From: Acetobacter ghanensis
GTDB lineage: Bacteria; Pseudomonadota; Alphaproteobacteria; Acetobacterales; Acetobacteraceae
Assembly (NCBI RefSeq): GCF_001499675.1
Contig: NZ_LN609302.1
Coordinates: 1,711,896-1,775,895 of the forward strand
Length of the DNA: 64,000 nt
Direction: 5' to 3'
Of this stretch, positions 37,908-46,468 are shown one piece after another. Every line of letters begins with the position of its first letter. Position 1 is the first letter of the stretch. Made by a program: the position numbers and the translations under genes. The notes beneath the pieces were generated by a model. It was not told where the DNA came from, made no database searches, and saw nothing but the letters and a program-made list of their open reading frames with translations.

Positions 37908-40364
37908 TTACTGAGCTTTGGAGCCCTGTGCGCCATCGAGTGTGTAAGCGATGATATAATCACCGCTCCGGGTACCAAGCCCGCCATGACCACCTGCGGC
38001 GATCACGACGTACTGCTTGCCACCTGCCTCGTAAGACATGGGAGTAGCCTGACCACCTGCGGGCAGACGGTCGCTCCAGATGACCTGCCCCGTGGAAAGG
38101 TCAAACCCACGCAGATAGTCGTCTGCGGTTGCGCCCATGAACACGACGCCGCCCTTGGTCACAATGTTCCCGCCGATATTATACATGCCTGTTGGCAGCG
38201 GCAGGTTGTTGTGCGTGCGGAAAGGCCCTGTATCACGGGTGGTGCCGACCGGGTGCTGCCAGACGATTTTTTTGGTCACAAGGTCAATCGCTGTCAGCGT
38301 GCCCCATACCGGCCCTTTGCAGGGGATCTGAAGCGGGTTCAGCCACGGGTTGGTGTAAGCGATATAAGGCGTACCATAATCAGGCGAGACGGACAGTGCG
38401 TCACCTTTAGCCGCCGGTTCTTCACCTTTACCATCCCATTTGGGCAGCGTTCCCGTGCCTTCCAGTGTCTGGCGTTTTTCCAGACGGATACGGAACGGCA
38501 GATAACTTGCATTGGCCAGCAGGATTTTGCGCTGCGGGTCAATGGTAATGCCCTGCCAGTCCACAACGCCATAGAACGCGGGATAGACAATGGTCGTCTT
38601 GCCCACATGCGGCGGTGTAAACTGCCCCTCGTAAGCCGACTGACGGTACTGGATACGGCAGATCATCTGATCCAGCAGGGTTGCGCCCCACATGTCCGTT
38701 TCCTTCAGGTCAGGCGGCGTGAGGGACGGCATGGCCGTAGGATAGGGCTGCGTGGGTGAGACGCGGTCATCCGGCGCATGGCCTGCCGTGGGGACGGATT
38801 TTTCCGCAACAGGGTAACCCGGCACAGGTTCGCCGGTGCGGCGGTCCAGCACGAAGAATTCGCCACGCTTGGTGCTCTGCACGAGAGCGGGAATGGTTTC
38901 CCCGTTCGGGCCGGGCAGATCAACCATGGAGGGGCCAGACGGAATGTCCATATCCCACAGGTCGTGGTGGACGGTCTGGTAGATCCAGCGGCGTTCACCG
39001 GTTTCGATGTCCAGAGCAACCGTGGCGCTGGAAGATGCATCATCGAACGGACGGCGTGTACCACCCCAGTTGTCAGGCGGAGAGTTCCCTGTGGGGATGT
39101 AAACCATACCAAGGTCAAGGTCAGCCGTGTAAACGCCCCAAGCATTGGGGGTGTCACGCGTCAGAACGTCGTTCGGACCCGGTTTCCATGTTTCAGGGTT
39201 ATGCCCAACGTCCCATGCCCATTCGATAGCACCGGTGGTGGCATTGAATGCGCGGATGGCGCCAGAAGGCTCAAAGTTGGCCTGATTGTCAAATATCCAG
39301 CCGCCAGTAATGACGCGGTTTTTGGCCACCATGGGGGGGGATGTCACAAAGTGGAAGCCATGCGGCACGTGGCCCAGATAGTCACGCAGGGAAATGAAGC
39401 CGTGATCACCGAAGTCATCACAGGGCTGTCCGGTTTCCGCATTCACGGCAACCATGCGCACGTCTGCAACCGGTGAATAGATACGGTTGCGGCAGCTTGT
39501 CTGAATTTCATCCGGGATATGGTAGTAAGACACACCACGGCAGGCCAGATACACGTTTTTATCAAGGTCGGCCGTTGCAGGTTTGGGATCAAACTTCCAT
39601 TTGACCTTACCCGTCACAGCGTCCACAGCCATAACCCAGCTATGGGGGGTGCACATGTACAGCGTGTCACCGACTTTGATCGGGGTGAGTTCAAGGTTAA
39701 ATTCATGGCCCTGATCGGGACCAGCAACAGTCCCCTCACCTTCCTGCTGCACGTCACCCGTACGGGTCATCCATGCGCGTTTGAGGTGGCTGATATTGGC
39801 CGGAGTAATCTGCCCGACGGGCGAATAGCGGTCACCACCAACGGTACGGCCATAAGCAGACCAGTCTGCATCAGCAACACCAGCAGAAGCCAGATCGCTC
39901 TGCCCCTGTGCAGCCATGCGGTCGGCTGGCACGGTGCCGTTAATGGAATAGGAGGCAAAGCAGCTGGCAATTACGACCAGAGTGGAGACGGCAACAGCGC
40001 CCAGCACTTCGCGCTTGTCAGTCAGCCAGTCTGCCCCTGTGCGCCATACCCACGGCAGCAGCAGCCATACGCCAAGACCGATAAGCGTAAACAGGCGGAC
40101 TTCCAGACCCCAAATATTGAAGCCAACTTCAAACAGCGACCAGACCGTTGCAAGCAGCAGCAGGGCGGCATACAGGCGGGAAGCCAGTTTGGGGTTTTTG
40201 AAACCGCTAAAAGCAGTGGCCAGCAAAATGCCGCCGGCCAGAATGTAAAACCAGGACCCGCCAAGGACGAGCAGTTCGGCTCCCCCCAAAAATAGGAAAA
40301 GTCCGATAAGAGCCAGTAAGGCTGAGGTTATAATTGAAAATAACCCCTTATTACTCTCTCGCAT
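37908..40364 (-). CDS. gcd: membrane-bound PQQ-dependent glucose dehydrogenase
   Basis: Oxidises D-glucose to glucono-lactone in the periplasm and passes electrons to ubiquinone, the hallmark sugar oxidation of acetic acid bacteria. Five hydrophobic helices occupy residues ~1-145. A PQQ eight-bladed propeller follows with Gcd-specific motifs YLACRGVSYYHIPDEIQTSC (containing the PQQ-site His) and VHHDLWDMDIPSGPSMVD (catalytic Asp). The C-terminal tryptophan-docking repeats end GGLGTRSGDYIIAYTL. The start at ATG 40364 (MRESNKG) is preferred, giving 818 residues (Gluconobacter enzyme 808, E. coli 796). The frame is open for 20 codons more without similarity. Quinate or inositol dehydrogenase are relatives, but overall motif match favours glucose. 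Confidence 0.92.
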   Translation of the reverse strand: MRESNKGLFSIITSALLALIGLFLFLGGAELLVLGGSWFYILAGGILLATAFSGFKNPKLASRLYAALLLLATVWSLFEVGFNIWGLEVRLFTLIGLGVWLLLPWVWRTGADWLTDKREVLGAVAVSTLVVIASCFASYSINGTVPADRMAAQGQSDLASAGVADADWSAYGRTVGGDRYSPVGQITPANISHLKRAWMTRTGDVQQEGEGTVAGPDQGHEFNLELTPIKVGDTLYMCTPHSWVMAVDAVTGKVKWKFDPKPATADLDKNVYLACRGVSYYHIPDEIQTSCRNRIYSPVADVRMVAVNAETGQPCDDFGDHGFISLRDYLGHVPHGFHFVTSPPMVAKNRVITGGWIFDNQANFEPSGAIRAFNATTGAIEWAWDVGHNPETWKPGPNDVLTRDTPNAWGVYTADLDLGMVYIPTGNSPPDNWGGTRRPFDDASSSATVALDIETGERRWIYQTVHHDLWDMDIPSGPSMVDLPGPNGETIPALVQSTKRGEFFVLDRRTGEPVPGYPVAEKSVPTAGHAPDDRVSPTQPYPTAMPSLTPPDLKETDMWGATLLDQMICRIQYRQSAYEGQFTPPHVGKTTIVYPAFYGVVDWQGITIDPQRKILLANASYLPFRIRLEKRQTLEGTGTLPKWDGKGEEPAAKGDALSVSPDYGTPYIAYTNPWLNPLQIPCKGPVWGTLTAIDLVTKKIVWQHPVGTTRDTGPFRTHNNLPLPTGMYNIGGNIVTKGGVVFMGATADDYLRGFDLSTGQVIWSDRLPAGGQATPMSYEAGGKQYVVIAAGGHGGLGTRSGDYIIAYTLDGAQGSKAQ

Positions 40365-40693
40365 GTTGTGTTTCTCTCTGAATGTGTTCAGTCGGCCTGA
40401 ACATTGCGCAAAGCTGTCTACCACGCCCTGCCCGAGGCCAATTTGGTTTGATGAACAGGAAGCGCCCAGAAATTGCCACTGTTGACACAGCTATGCTCAC
40501 ATATGTTTGTAGCAAAAAACGCGACCTGTTTCAGATATGAGACAGGTCTTGCTGAAATCTGGAAAAGTAAGCGGGGAAGTGACGGAACCTTGCGCTGGGT
40601 CAGGCTGTAAAGCGGGCACCTTTCTCAGTGTTCAAACCCTGCGCGGGGATGGAGGCTGAGAGATGTCAATGCTCTTGGGATACGAGAGAGAAA
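40365..40693. other. 329-bp region upstream of gcd
   Basis: No gene seen. It should contain the gcd promoter (minus strand). A short inverted element around 40519-40550 (GACCTGTTTC / GAGACAGGTC type) is visible but has no known role. Confidence 0.4.
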
Positions 40694-40770
40694 TGGTGCG
40701 CCGGGCAGGACTTGAACCCGCGACCAAGCCGTTATGAGCGGCCCGCTCTAACCAACTGAGCTACCAGCGC
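40694..40770 (-). tRNA. tRNA with CAT anticodon, probably tRNA-Ile2
   Basis: Minus-strand cloverleaf of 77 nt including CCA. Acceptor GCGCTGG pairs with CCGGCGC, followed by ACCA; TAGCTCAGTTGGTTA forms the D-arm. Anticodon loop CTCATAA is in stem GGCCG/CGGCT. The variable and T-arm run TTGGTCGCGGGTTCAAG resembles the tRNA-Ile that is converted by TilS (lysidine) to read AUA, rather than elongator or initiator tRNA-Met. The identity as Ile2 is by similarity to known bacterial tRNA-Ile(CAT). Confidence 0.85.
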
Positions 40771-41126
40771 ACTATGCACTTCAATATGAAAGTGAAGAGC
40801 ATTAGCTTCTGGCATACATATCATAATGTCGTCTGAAAAGACATATGAGGCCATTTTTTACGGGGCTATGTAACACCCTGCCTCTCTATCGCTATTATCG
40901 CGCATTCAGCGTATAAGCCATCCATCATGCTCAGACGAAGGTCATGACCGGCCTTCTGCTGTATCCGTGCCGCCCTGCCTTCTGCTCCAGATTTTATGAA
41001 AGGCACACACGGCATGTCTTCCCTCGCATCAAACCGTGTTTTCAGGGGACCGGCATACGGTCCAAAGGGGACTAGGCTTATCCCCTTTGATGCTGCTTCC
41101 CTATCTCACGCAAGGAACTCTCGTCC
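40771..41126. other. 356-bp gap with a leader hairpin before the radical-SAM gene
   Basis: No gene found. A perfect 8-bp inverted repeat CAAAGGGG / CCCCTTTG (41063-41089) lies about 38 bp upstream of the radical-SAM start and could be a terminator-like or leader structure; no T-run follows it. I looked for a cobalamin riboswitch, because the downstream enzyme probably binds B12, and did not recognise the B12-box. Confidence 0.45.
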
Positions 41127-42725
41127 ATGACCGATAGCTGTAAGGTCTTGATGATCTTTCCGCTCTTTAACGCCAGTTCATTCTGGAATTACAAGGAGGC
41201 CTGTGACCTGTCCGGTGCCCGTTATCCAGCGGCTCCTCTTGGACTGATTACGGTTGCGGCCTTACTCCCCAAAAACTGGGAGGTTCGGCTGGTCAACCGC
41301 AACACAGAGACGCTGCTGGACAGTGATTTTGACTGGGCCGACCTGATTATGACAGGCGGTATGCTCCCGCAAAGGAACGATGCCTTACATCTTATTGAAA
41401 GATGCCGTGCGTCTGGCAAGCCGGTGGTGGTTGGCGGTCCAGATGTTACGTCCAGCCCCGATTTGTATGCCGCGGCAAATTTTCAGGTTCTTGGTGAGGC
41501 TGAAGAGATCATGGGCAATTTTATTGCCGCGTGGCGCGATGGGGCCAAGCAGGGTATTTTTGAAGCTCCCATGGGGAAAACGGACGTTACCAAAAGTCCC
41601 CTACCCCGCTTTGACCTGCTTAAGCTGAATCAGTATCTGCATGTTGGTGTCCAGTTTTCCCGTGGGTGCCCGTTCAGTTGTGAATTCTGCGATATTATCG
41701 AACTGTACGGACGTGTGCCCCGAACCAAAACAAATGAACAGGTTATGGCGGAGTTGGATGCCCTGTATGCTCTGGGTTATCGAGGACATGTTGACTTTGT
41801 TGATGACAATCTGATTGGCAATAAAAAAGCATTGAAGAAGTTTTTGCCAGATTTGATGCACTGGCAAAAAGCGCACAAGTTTCCATTCGAATTTTCAACG
41901 GAAGCATCAATCAATCTTGCTGATGATGAAGAACTGCTGTCTGGCCTAGCAACGGCAAACTTCTTTGCCATATTTGTGGGCATAGAAAGCCCGGATACCG
42001 ATACGTTAGTTCTGATGCAGAAAAAGCAGAACACGCGTCGCAGCTTACAACAAAGCATTACCAAAATTCATGAAGCCGGTATTTTTGTAAATGCGGGATT
42101 CATTGTCGGGTTTGATAGTGAAAAAGCCAGTGTTGCGGCTGGTATGATCGATTGCATTGAGGATACGTCCATCCCTGTCTGCATGGTGGGGTTGTTATAT
42201 GCCCTGCCAACCACACAATTAACGCGCCGCCTGCTGGCCGAAGGGCGTCTTTTCTCCGGTAGTGAGCAAACACAATTGGGGGATCAATGCACTGCGGGAT
42301 TGAACTTTGAGACTAAGCGTCCACGCAGAGATGTTCTGGACGACTACAGGCGGGTGCTCGGAGCAATTTATAATCCGGTTGCCTATTTTGGTCGTGTGCG
42401 CCGACTTGGACGTATGCTTAAGCGTGAGCGTGCACATAAAATGATCCGTGGTGACCTGCGCAGTTTTGGTCGTCTGCTTATGCGTATTCATCGTGCTGGC
42501 CCCGGTACGGCCAAGCAATTCTGGCGGATGTTGCTTGACTGCATAGTGCACAACCCAAAGGCGCTGCCCTATGTGGTTATGGTCAGTGCATTGTACTTAC
42601 ACCTTGGTCCGTTTTCCCGGCAGGTGATCAGGGAGATTGACCAGGAAATCGATAATATCGACCAGGGTTTGTGGCACGCTCCCGTATCTGTCACACCTTC
42701 GCAGGTGGCCGCTGCTTCTGCATAA
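41127..42725 (+). CDS. B12-binding radical SAM protein (hopanoid-methylase-like, DUF4070 type)
   Basis: Class B radical SAM enzyme of 532 residues. An N-terminal cobalamin-binding Rossmann domain (about 1-150; GLITVAALLP and VVVGGPDVTS) is followed by the radical SAM core with cluster motif RGCPFSCEFCDIIELYGRVP (about 180-200) and VDFVDDNLIGNKKALKKFLP, then a helical C-terminal DUF4070-like region. The closest characterised relatives by motif are the hopanoid methylases HpnP (C-2) and HpnR (C-3). Acetic acid bacteria are known to make 3-methylhopanoids, but I cannot say which, if either, this is. It is the last chromosomal gene but one before the integrated element. Confidence 0.82.
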   Translation: MTDSCKVLMIFPLFNASSFWNYKEACDLSGARYPAAPLGLITVAALLPKNWEVRLVNRNTETLLDSDFDWADLIMTGGMLPQRNDALHLIERCRASGKPVVVGGPDVTSSPDLYAAANFQVLGEAEEIMGNFIAAWRDGAKQGIFEAPMGKTDVTKSPLPRFDLLKLNQYLHVGVQFSRGCPFSCEFCDIIELYGRVPRTKTNEQVMAELDALYALGYRGHVDFVDDNLIGNKKALKKFLPDLMHWQKAHKFPFEFSTEASINLADDEELLSGLATANFFAIFVGIESPDTDTLVLMQKKQNTRRSLQQSITKIHEAGIFVNAGFIVGFDSEKASVAAGMIDCIEDTSIPVCMVGLLYALPTTQLTRRLLAEGRLFSGSEQTQLGDQCTAGLNFETKRPRRDVLDDYRRVLGAIYNPVAYFGRVRRLGRMLKRERAHKMIRGDLRSFGRLLMRIHRAGPGTAKQFWRMLLDCIVHNPKALPYVVMVSALYLHLGPFSRQVIREIDQEIDNIDQGLWHAPVSVTPSQVAAASA

Positions 42726-42745
42726 ACGCAGTGTCTGAAGTGAGT

Positions 42746-42779
42746 ATGTGCTGGCGCTTGTCTGGTGAGACCAGCACAT
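42746..42779. terminator. candidate terminator between convergent genes
   Basis: ATGTGCTGG / CCAGCACAT, a perfect 9-bp stem, lies 20 bp after the radical-SAM stop and ahead of a convergent small gene. No strong T-run follows, so efficiency is uncertain. Confidence 0.45.
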
Positions 42780-42795
42780 TCCAACTTAATCTGCC

Positions 42796-43143
42796 TTAGG
42801 GCTTCCTGCTTGTGGGGGGGATTGCACTTGCCTGAAACGCGCTTCGTAGTTGCTCAACCGTTTCTTTGACGAGTTGCACTATGGCTCCCCTGTCCTGATA
42901 ACCACCAAATTCGAGCGCATTTTGATAGAGGCTCCAAGCTGTGGACCAAATAATGTTGGGCGTTAGATAGAGGGACCATTCGCTATCTGCTGGCAGGACG
43001 TTTTTGACGTCTTGTAGAAGTTGGGCCATTTCGGTCAGGTTAAAAGATACACCAGCATCTTCGCGAGCTTTGCCTTCAATATCGGCGGCCAGATACAGAA
43101 GCTTCCAAAGCAGCTCATCTGGCGTGCGTGGCGTGGTGTTCAT
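42796..43143 (-). CDS. small hypothetical protein
   Basis: Not recognised. A 115-residue, largely helical soluble protein (MNTTPRTPDELLWKLLYLAA then acidic and basic helices) without signal peptide or membrane segment. Coding status rests on its length, a GAGGAC ribosome site before the ATG, and its fit in an otherwise empty convergent gap. The 250 bp that follow up to the element boundary (43144-43393) contain nothing recognised. Confidence 0.6.
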   Translation of the reverse strand: MNTTPRTPDELLWKLLYLAADIEGKAREDAGVSFNLTEMAQLLQDVKNVLPADSEWSLYLTPNIIWSTAWSLYQNALEFGGYQDRGAIVQLVKETVEQLRSAFQASAIPPTSRKP

Positions 43144-43393
43144 GGAGAATCGTCCTCATCATGGAGTGGTCGAACACATGATGAACATGACAAGCGGATG
43201 TGACAACGTGTTGGCTTGTTTCTGTATAAGACCCATTCTCACAGATGAGCGTAAGATGAATCTTTGACATGCATGAGCAAAAAGTAAACATGCATGGTTG
43301 GAATTAATTGGCAGCATGACCACAAAACGCGCCATGCACAATAACGATTTTGAATGAATTTATATCTCTGCCAATGGAAATATTATTTCCCAA

Positions 43394-43461
43394 CAGAAAA
43401 CTAGGGCAAACCGTGGTGGGTGCGACAGGGATTGAACCTGTGACCCCCGCCGTGTGAAGGC
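43394..43461. repeat. left attachment site (attL): displaced 3' half of tRNA-Val
   Basis: Matches 58260-58327 over 68 bp with a single difference (43404 G against 58270 A). Positions 43414-43461 equal the tRNA-Val 3' end from CCA to the anticodon loop. Similarity stops abruptly at 43462, inside the anticodon arm, a usual crossover point for tyrosine integrases. Confidence 0.93.
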
Positions 43462-43613
43462 TGCATTAAAATGGTATAATTGACTGGTTTTAAAAGATTT
43501 TTTGTCATCATTCTGAATAATGCACTGATTTTGCATATATCTTATTTATAATTAACATTATCCTCTATTATAAAATTTCATTAATTTTACGGAAACAAAA
43601 TTGGGGCGCCAAA

Positions 43614-45311
43614 ATGAAACTGTATAATTTCAAAATTTCAGGGTTTAAAAAAATAAAAGAAGCAAGTGTTTTTTTTGGAGATGCTACATTTTTAATTGGT
43701 CCTAACAATTGTGGGAAAAGCTCAATTTTAGAAGCACTTAACGTAATTTTATCTGATAGGAAATCTCTCGACAGTAGCTTCTTTTACTCGATAGCGCAGG
43801 ATGAAAGTAAAAATCCAGAGTTGGGCGTGTCAGAGATAGTATTAGAAGTGGAATTTCGAGATGTTCCGAATGAATCAATGAATTGGAGGGGATTTAAAGG
43901 TAGAATATTATCTTATGATGTGGACAGTGAGAATGAAACTGGAAAAAGAATATTTTATAAAAAAACTTACAAACTTGATAAACCGTGTGAAATTTCAATC
44001 AAGTCACTCAAAAGAACGTTAAAGAGTGAATATGAAGATGTAACAAATATAAACGATTTTATTAAAAAGGGATTAAACAAAGAAGAGTTAGAAACAATAT
44101 TTGGAAATATTAGCGCTGATAAAAAATTTTCAAAGACTGATAGAGAAAAGTTCGAAATGCTCGATTGCATTTGGGATCTTGATCAAGAAAAAGAAGAGTG
44201 GATTCCAAACCCCGGTGGAATTTCAACTATTGTTTTGTCAAAATTACCTCATTATCTTTTAATACCAGCAAATATTGATTATGAAGAAATTTCCTCACCC
44301 AAAGGATCATTGCAAAAAATATTAACAGAATTATTTAGAGAAGTTAGAGAAAGTTCTGAGAATTATAAGTCCGCTCAACAATATTTAATTGCGTTAAGCC
44401 GTGAACTTGACCCCGATGATAAAAACTCCCAGTTTGGAGTAATGATGAATGACCTGAATCGGGTCTTAGACGGGGTTTTCCCAGACACAAAGTTTTTTGC
44501 ATCCGCGAATCTTTCTGGCCCGGAGAACCTAACACCATCATTCGATATATTTATGTCTAGTAATATTAAGACATCTGTATCTTGCCAAGGAACAGGAATG
44601 GTTCGAGCCGCCATATTTGCGTTATTAAAATTTCGTCAAGAACGATACTTACAAGGGAAAGGCGGTAGAAAACTTCTTATTGGGTTTGAAGAACCTGAAA
44701 TTTATCTACATCCAAGTGCTGCCAACCAAATGAGAGACACTATCTATTCTCTTGCGCAATCTTCAGCACAAATAATAGCTACAACTCATTCTCCTTATTT
44801 AATTGATATTTCACGAAATCCAAGGCAAATACTCAATAGAGTTTCTTCATGCAATAATTCTTCTCAGGTTTATCCATTTTCGATAAGCGATAAATTTTTG
44901 GAGTTGCAGGAAGATGATAAGCAATATGTGAAAATGTTGGCAAAAATTGATGATTATTTGGCGAGAATATTTTTCACTCATCGAGTTATTATTATAGAAG
45001 GGGATACTGAAGAAGTCGTGTTTCGAGAAGCATTAAATAGATTGACACCAAAAGCTAAAGCTACTGTATATTCGAAAGTGGAAATCATTAAGGCAAGAGG
45101 AAAAGCCACAATTATTGGCATTCTCAAATATATAAGAGCTTTAAAGATAGATTTTTTTGTTATCCATGATCGGGACAAAAACACGCCTGGTGCCGCCAAA
45201 TTCAATACTCCGATTGAGAATGCGGCTGGAGGATCAACCCGTATATTCCAGATGGAAGAGTGTATTGAAGATTTTTTAGGATACCCCGCCGTCTTCAGAA
45301 AAGCCGTTTAA
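43614..45311 (+). CDS. OLD-family ATP-dependent nuclease (AAA ATPase plus TOPRIM), C terminus frameshifted
   Basis: Probable phage-defence or DNA-processing nuclease. The N-terminal ABC-type ATPase has Walker A FLIGPNNCGKSS (about residues 26-37), a long insertion, then LLIGFEEPEIYLHP (Walker B) and IIATTHSPYLI (H-loop). The C-terminal TOPRIM domain has VIIIEGDTEEVVF and FFVIHDRDKN. The 565-residue frame ends ...GYPAVFRKAV, but the next frame continues PSSEKPFNAYKKTTSWGE, typical of the OLD C terminus. Removing one C from C4 at 45284-45287 restores it. Codon use is strikingly AT-rich compared with everything around it, so it was acquired separately. It lies directly inside attL. No helicase (GajB-like) or second subunit neighbour is seen, so a single-gene OLD system is the closest description. 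Confidence 0.87.
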   Translation: MKLYNFKISGFKKIKEASVFFGDATFLIGPNNCGKSSILEALNVILSDRKSLDSSFFYSIAQDESKNPELGVSEIVLEVEFRDVPNESMNWRGFKGRILSYDVDSENETGKRIFYKKTYKLDKPCEISIKSLKRTLKSEYEDVTNINDFIKKGLNKEELETIFGNISADKKFSKTDREKFEMLDCIWDLDQEKEEWIPNPGGISTIVLSKLPHYLLIPANIDYEEISSPKGSLQKILTELFREVRESSENYKSAQQYLIALSRELDPDDKNSQFGVMMNDLNRVLDGVFPDTKFFASANLSGPENLTPSFDIFMSSNIKTSVSCQGTGMVRAAIFALLKFRQERYLQGKGGRKLLIGFEEPEIYLHPSAANQMRDTIYSLAQSSAQIIATTHSPYLIDISRNPRQILNRVSSCNNSSQVYPFSISDKFLELQEDDKQYVKMLAKIDDYLARIFFTHRVIIIEGDTEEVVFREALNRLTPKAKATVYSKVEIIKARGKATIIGILKYIRALKIDFFVIHDRDKNTPGAAKFNTPIENAAGGSTRIFQMEECIEDFLGYPAVFRKAV

Positions 45312-45459
45312 TGCTTATAAAAAAACCACTTCATGGGGAGAAAAATGGACTGATGTTCCCATTAAATTACGTGATTTACTCTCTAGGGCAACTGGTGTAA
45401 ATCTTGACATTTTAAATGATTCTGATGAAAGTTCTATAATAAATCCAACCAGTTCTTAA
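45292..45459 (+). pseudogene. out-of-frame C-terminal tail of the OLD nuclease
   Basis: Open frame encoding SSEKPFNAYKKTTSWGE... and ending ...SIINPTSS at TAA 45457-45459, in the +1 frame relative to the preceding gene. The junction reads GGA-TAC-CCC-GCC; with one C fewer it reads G-Y-P-P-S-S-E-K, the expected family sequence. It overlaps the convergent integrase end by 26 bp. Confidence 0.75.
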
Positions 45460-46011
45460 TTTCCATTTTGTAAATATCAGGCATTTTCTTTGCATAGCGT
45501 GCTACCATGGTAATTGTGCGCCAGCCACCGTCGTCTTTTAACCTAATTAGGTCGCGGTGAAGGCAGTAATGCCACGTTGCAAAAGTATGTCGTAGGCAAT
45601 GGGGAGTAAGATCTGGCACGAATTTGGTTTTTGGCTTGTCCGAACCCTTCGGTGTCCATACTCGGTCATGACCTGCAAAGCCTGCCTTCTTGCAAGCCGT
45701 GGCCCAGGCGTTCTTTATCTGCCCCCCCGCCTGTTCGTCCGGTGTTGTAGTACGACGTGCCGATTTGTTTGCCTGATTTGGCACCATAGGGTGTTCTGCT
45801 CCTAACCGGGCGGAACACCCGGCCTACCCTGCCCTTTATGTCTTCCAGAGCATGTACCACGACTGGTGGCAGGTCTATGTGTCGTTCATCACCCTGCTTT
45901 TGCCAGACAACTGCCCTCTTCCCCGCCAGATCCACGTCTTTCCATTCCAGTTCCAGAGCCTCGGACATACGGGCTCCTGTTCCGATCAGGAATATCAGCA
46001 AGGGCTGGATG
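45434..46011 (-). pseudogene. int: tyrosine integrase, C-terminal catalytic part (split by IS66 and a G7 frameshift)
   Basis: Catalytic domain of the element's integrase. The first piece, FLIGTGARMSEALELEWKDV, has catalytic Arg I. The second, in another frame, reads LTPHCLRHTFATWH (His/Arg box II) and TITMVARYAKKMPD (probable catalytic Tyr). The frames meet at a run of seven C on the plus strand (45722-45728); with six, the sequence reads ...TGGGQIKNAWATACKKAG..., a normal integrase segment. Upstream the gene is cut by the IS66-type element. Removing the insertion and one 8-bp duplication joins ...AAPHIQ to PLLIFLIGTGARM in frame. Confidence 0.88.
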
Positions 46012-46108
46012 GTAACCGGCCGTTTGAGGCCGCCTTATGATTGAGGATTGTGACTGGTAACTTACCGTCGTTAACGACGTCGTTATTGACGTCATTTGAG
46101 AGGTAAGA

Positions 46109-46468
46109 ATGACCCAGGAAATCCTGATTGGCGTTGAACGCCGCCGCCGCTGGTCGGATGAACGGAAGCTGGCGATACTGGCTGAAGTTGGTGTGGATGG
46201 AGCAAGTGTATCGGATGTGGCACGTCGACATGACCTGACCCGCCAACATCTTTACCAATGGCGGACGTCATTCCGTCAAAGACTATCTTCCCCAGATCAG
46301 TCTGTGGCGTTTGTTCCTGTTGCTTCAGTGACGACACCTGCTGTGGCATCTGGCGGTGATCCTGACGAACTGGCCATAGTGCTGCGCAATGGCCGTAGTA
46401 TCAGGGTGACGGGACATCCTGCCGAAGATCTTCTGGCCCGGGTCATCCGGATTGCGGAGACGGCATGA
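46109..46468 (+). CDS. tnpA: IS66 family accessory protein TnpA
   Basis: Helix-turn-helix accessory protein of IS66 transposition, 119 residues. The N-terminal RRRRWSDERKLAILAEVGVD followed by VARRHDLTRQHLYQWR is the typical transposase-8-like DNA-binding motif. It overlaps tnpB by ATGA. The 97 bp between the IS end and this start include the palindrome GTCGTTAACGAC near 46068. Confidence 0.93.
   Translation: MTQEILIGVERRRRWSDERKLAILAEVGVDGASVSDVARRHDLTRQHLYQWRTSFRQRLSSPDQSVAFVPVASVTTPAVASGGDPDELAIVLRNGRSIRVTGHPAEDLLARVIRIAETA

Noticed and set aside
37788..40295. Several long plus-strand open frames opposite gcd (to 323 codons)
   Set aside because: They are shadows of the GC-rich gcd coding strand; their translations show no family features.
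40771..41126. Cobalamin riboswitch upstream of the B12 radical-SAM gene
   Set aside because: No B12-box or matching core was recognised; only a simple 8-bp hairpin is present.
43414..43461. tRNA-Val-like sequence at the left element boundary
   Set aside because: Only the 3' half is present (no acceptor 5' strand or D-arm), so it is an attachment site, not a tRNA gene.
45599..46044. Plus-strand open frames over the integrase C-terminal part
   Set aside because: They lie antisense to clear integrase motifs (GTGARMSEAL and LTPHCLRHTFAT).
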